Assembly (NCBI RefSeq): GCF_024518835.1
Contig: NZ_JANIGO010000001.1
Span: forward strand, 620,001-684,000
Reading direction: 5' to 3'
Source of the DNA: Limnobacter humi
GTDB taxonomy: Bacteria; Pseudomonadota; Gammaproteobacteria; Burkholderiales; Burkholderiaceae_B
Length of the DNA stretch: 64,000 nucleotides
Shown here piece after piece: positions 63,259 through 64,000 of this stretch. The position numbers were made by a program, and so were the translations under genes. Every line of letters begins with the position of its first letter. Position 1 is the stretch's first letter. The notes beneath the pieces are model-generated. The model was not told the DNA's origin and searched no databases. It worked only from the letters and a program-made list of their open reading frames with translations.

Positions 63259-64000
63259 TCACCTCAGGATATAAACATCGTCCGGCAACACAGCGAGGTG
63301 ATGTGGCCACACCCACGTTCCGTCACCAGCGGTCGAAACAAAACGCAGCAAGTCATCGCCCTGGGCATTGCAAACCCGATGAAGTGCTGATTTGCGCTGG
63401 GACTGAAATACCCACTGTGTTGGCTCTCGTGCCGCATCATCCAGGGCATGGGTACTCATCAGGGTTTGCAGATGAACACCAAACTGATGCTGCTGCGAGG
63501 AATGATCCTGGCCATATGCCAGGGACAATTCCCGATTTCGCCGGGTGTAGCGTGGTAACAAAAAATCGAGGTCACGTGCGTCCCAAGCAGCAATCCAGCG
63601 GAACAGAAAATCCTCAAGCCGGTCTTGAAGATTATCCAGGACCAGCGGTGGCGGCACATTCAAAAAATCCCAAACGGGAAAGCGCACCGGCAGATCAAAG
63701 GCCACATCCAGCGCGCGCTGGCGGTCCAAGCGCTCACCCATGGCCCGATTCGTGGTGAACTCGTACAGCACTTCGGGTTCAACCCAATGCTGATCGCCGC
63801 GGTGTTTGTTCAACACCAAGCGACAATTCAATTCCAGCGGCCTGCCCAGTCGGTGCTGGTGATTGCTGGGTACCGTGATGCACAAACGGTTTTCACCAGC
63901 ACGCACGAATTCATGAATGGGCCTGGAATAAGGCGAACCCGCCGGAACACTACCAACAACCACACCATTGAGTTGGAGCTCCACCCGCTGATCGAGCGGT
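63259..64000 (-). CDS. Unidentified protein next to T6SS regulators (5' end outside window)
   Basis: The frame is open to the right edge; the first in-frame start inside the window is GTG 63984, but five more codons continue beyond it, so the N-terminus is probably missing. At least 241 residues, strand-rich at first (ELQLNGVVVGSVPAG, ENRLCITVPS), then a helical acidic and aromatic part (WIAAWDARDLDFLLPRYTRR) and a C-terminus with WVFQSQRK and WVWPHHLAVLPDDVYILR. I do not recognise it. Its stop is four bases before the FHA start, so it belongs to the same operon. Confidence 0.6.
   Translation of the reverse strand, partial: PLDQRVELQLNGVVVGSVPAGSPYSRPIHEFVRAGENRLCITVPSNHQHRLGRPLELNCRLVLNKHRGDQHWVEPEVLYEFTTNRAMGERLDRQRALDVAFDLPVRFPVWDFLNVPPPLVLDNLQDRLEDFLFRWIAAWDARDLDFLLPRYTRRNRELSLAYGQDHSSQQHQFGVHLQTLMSTHALDDAAREPTQWVFQSQRKSALHRVCNAQGDDLLRFVSTAGDGTWVWPHHLAVLPDDVYILR

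Overview
The window reads as chromosomal DNA of a betaproteobacterium, probably Burkholderiales. The basis is a polyhydroxyalkanoate (PHA) synthase, a wax-ester synthase, an enterobacterial-type cellulose operon with bcsE/F/G/R, a Pho-controlled pst operon, and type VI and two-partner secretion genes. A Limnobacter-like organism is my guess from the gene combination; I could not check it by search. No rRNA, tRNA, CRISPR array or insertion sequence was seen.

Left part (1-21.1 kb). The 3' part of a Uup-type ABC-F ATPase is followed by a divergent pair: outer-membrane phospholipase A (pldA, with a small FecR-like exported protein) and a MerR-family regulator. Then comes a partner-switching module on the minus strand: a STAS protein and a 1038-residue protein with two receiver domains, two PP2C-type phosphatase modules (the second apparently dead) and an RsbW-like kinase domain. 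It is divergent from a compact nine-gene cellulose operon, bcsB-Z-C-E-F-Q-A-G-R. BcsG predicts phosphoethanolamine-modified cellulose. The c-di-GMP-binding signatures of both BcsA (PilZ) and BcsE look altered.

Middle part (21-46 kb). This is mainly housekeeping and lipid or storage metabolism: wax-ester synthase/DGAT, enoyl-CoA hydratase, secreted nuclease, thioesterase, ferritin-like hydrolase, an AI-2E family permease, two EamA exporters, Old Yellow Enzyme, class II aldolase, fatty acid hydroxylase, a small outer-membrane barrel, an acrylyl-CoA-reductase-like enzyme, a PaaX-like regulator and a class-III-like PhaC. The pstCAB-pstS operon has a textbook triple Pho box. It is followed by RlhA, an auxin-efflux-type carrier, NhaR, HtpX, an NlpC/P60 lipoprotein and a small membrane protein. 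Two copies of an unidentified intergenic repeat of about 360 bp lie 6.8 kb apart in convergent gaps (29.0-29.4 and 35.9-36.2 kb).

Right part (46-64 kb). A four-gene operon encodes three exported c-type cytochromes of different architecture and a multi-pass membrane protein, behind a promoter with an operator-like dyad. After it come an exported DUF6795-like protein overlapping a class 3 lipase (a likely immunity/effector pair), a MAPEG protein, a two-partner secretion pair (TpsB transporter and a 1498-residue TpsA adhesin), then T6SS-type PP2C phosphatase and FHA proteins and an unidentified partial gene running off the right edge.

The best candidates for undescribed biology are the partner-switch protein beside the cellulose operon, the cytochrome operon and the intergenic repeat.
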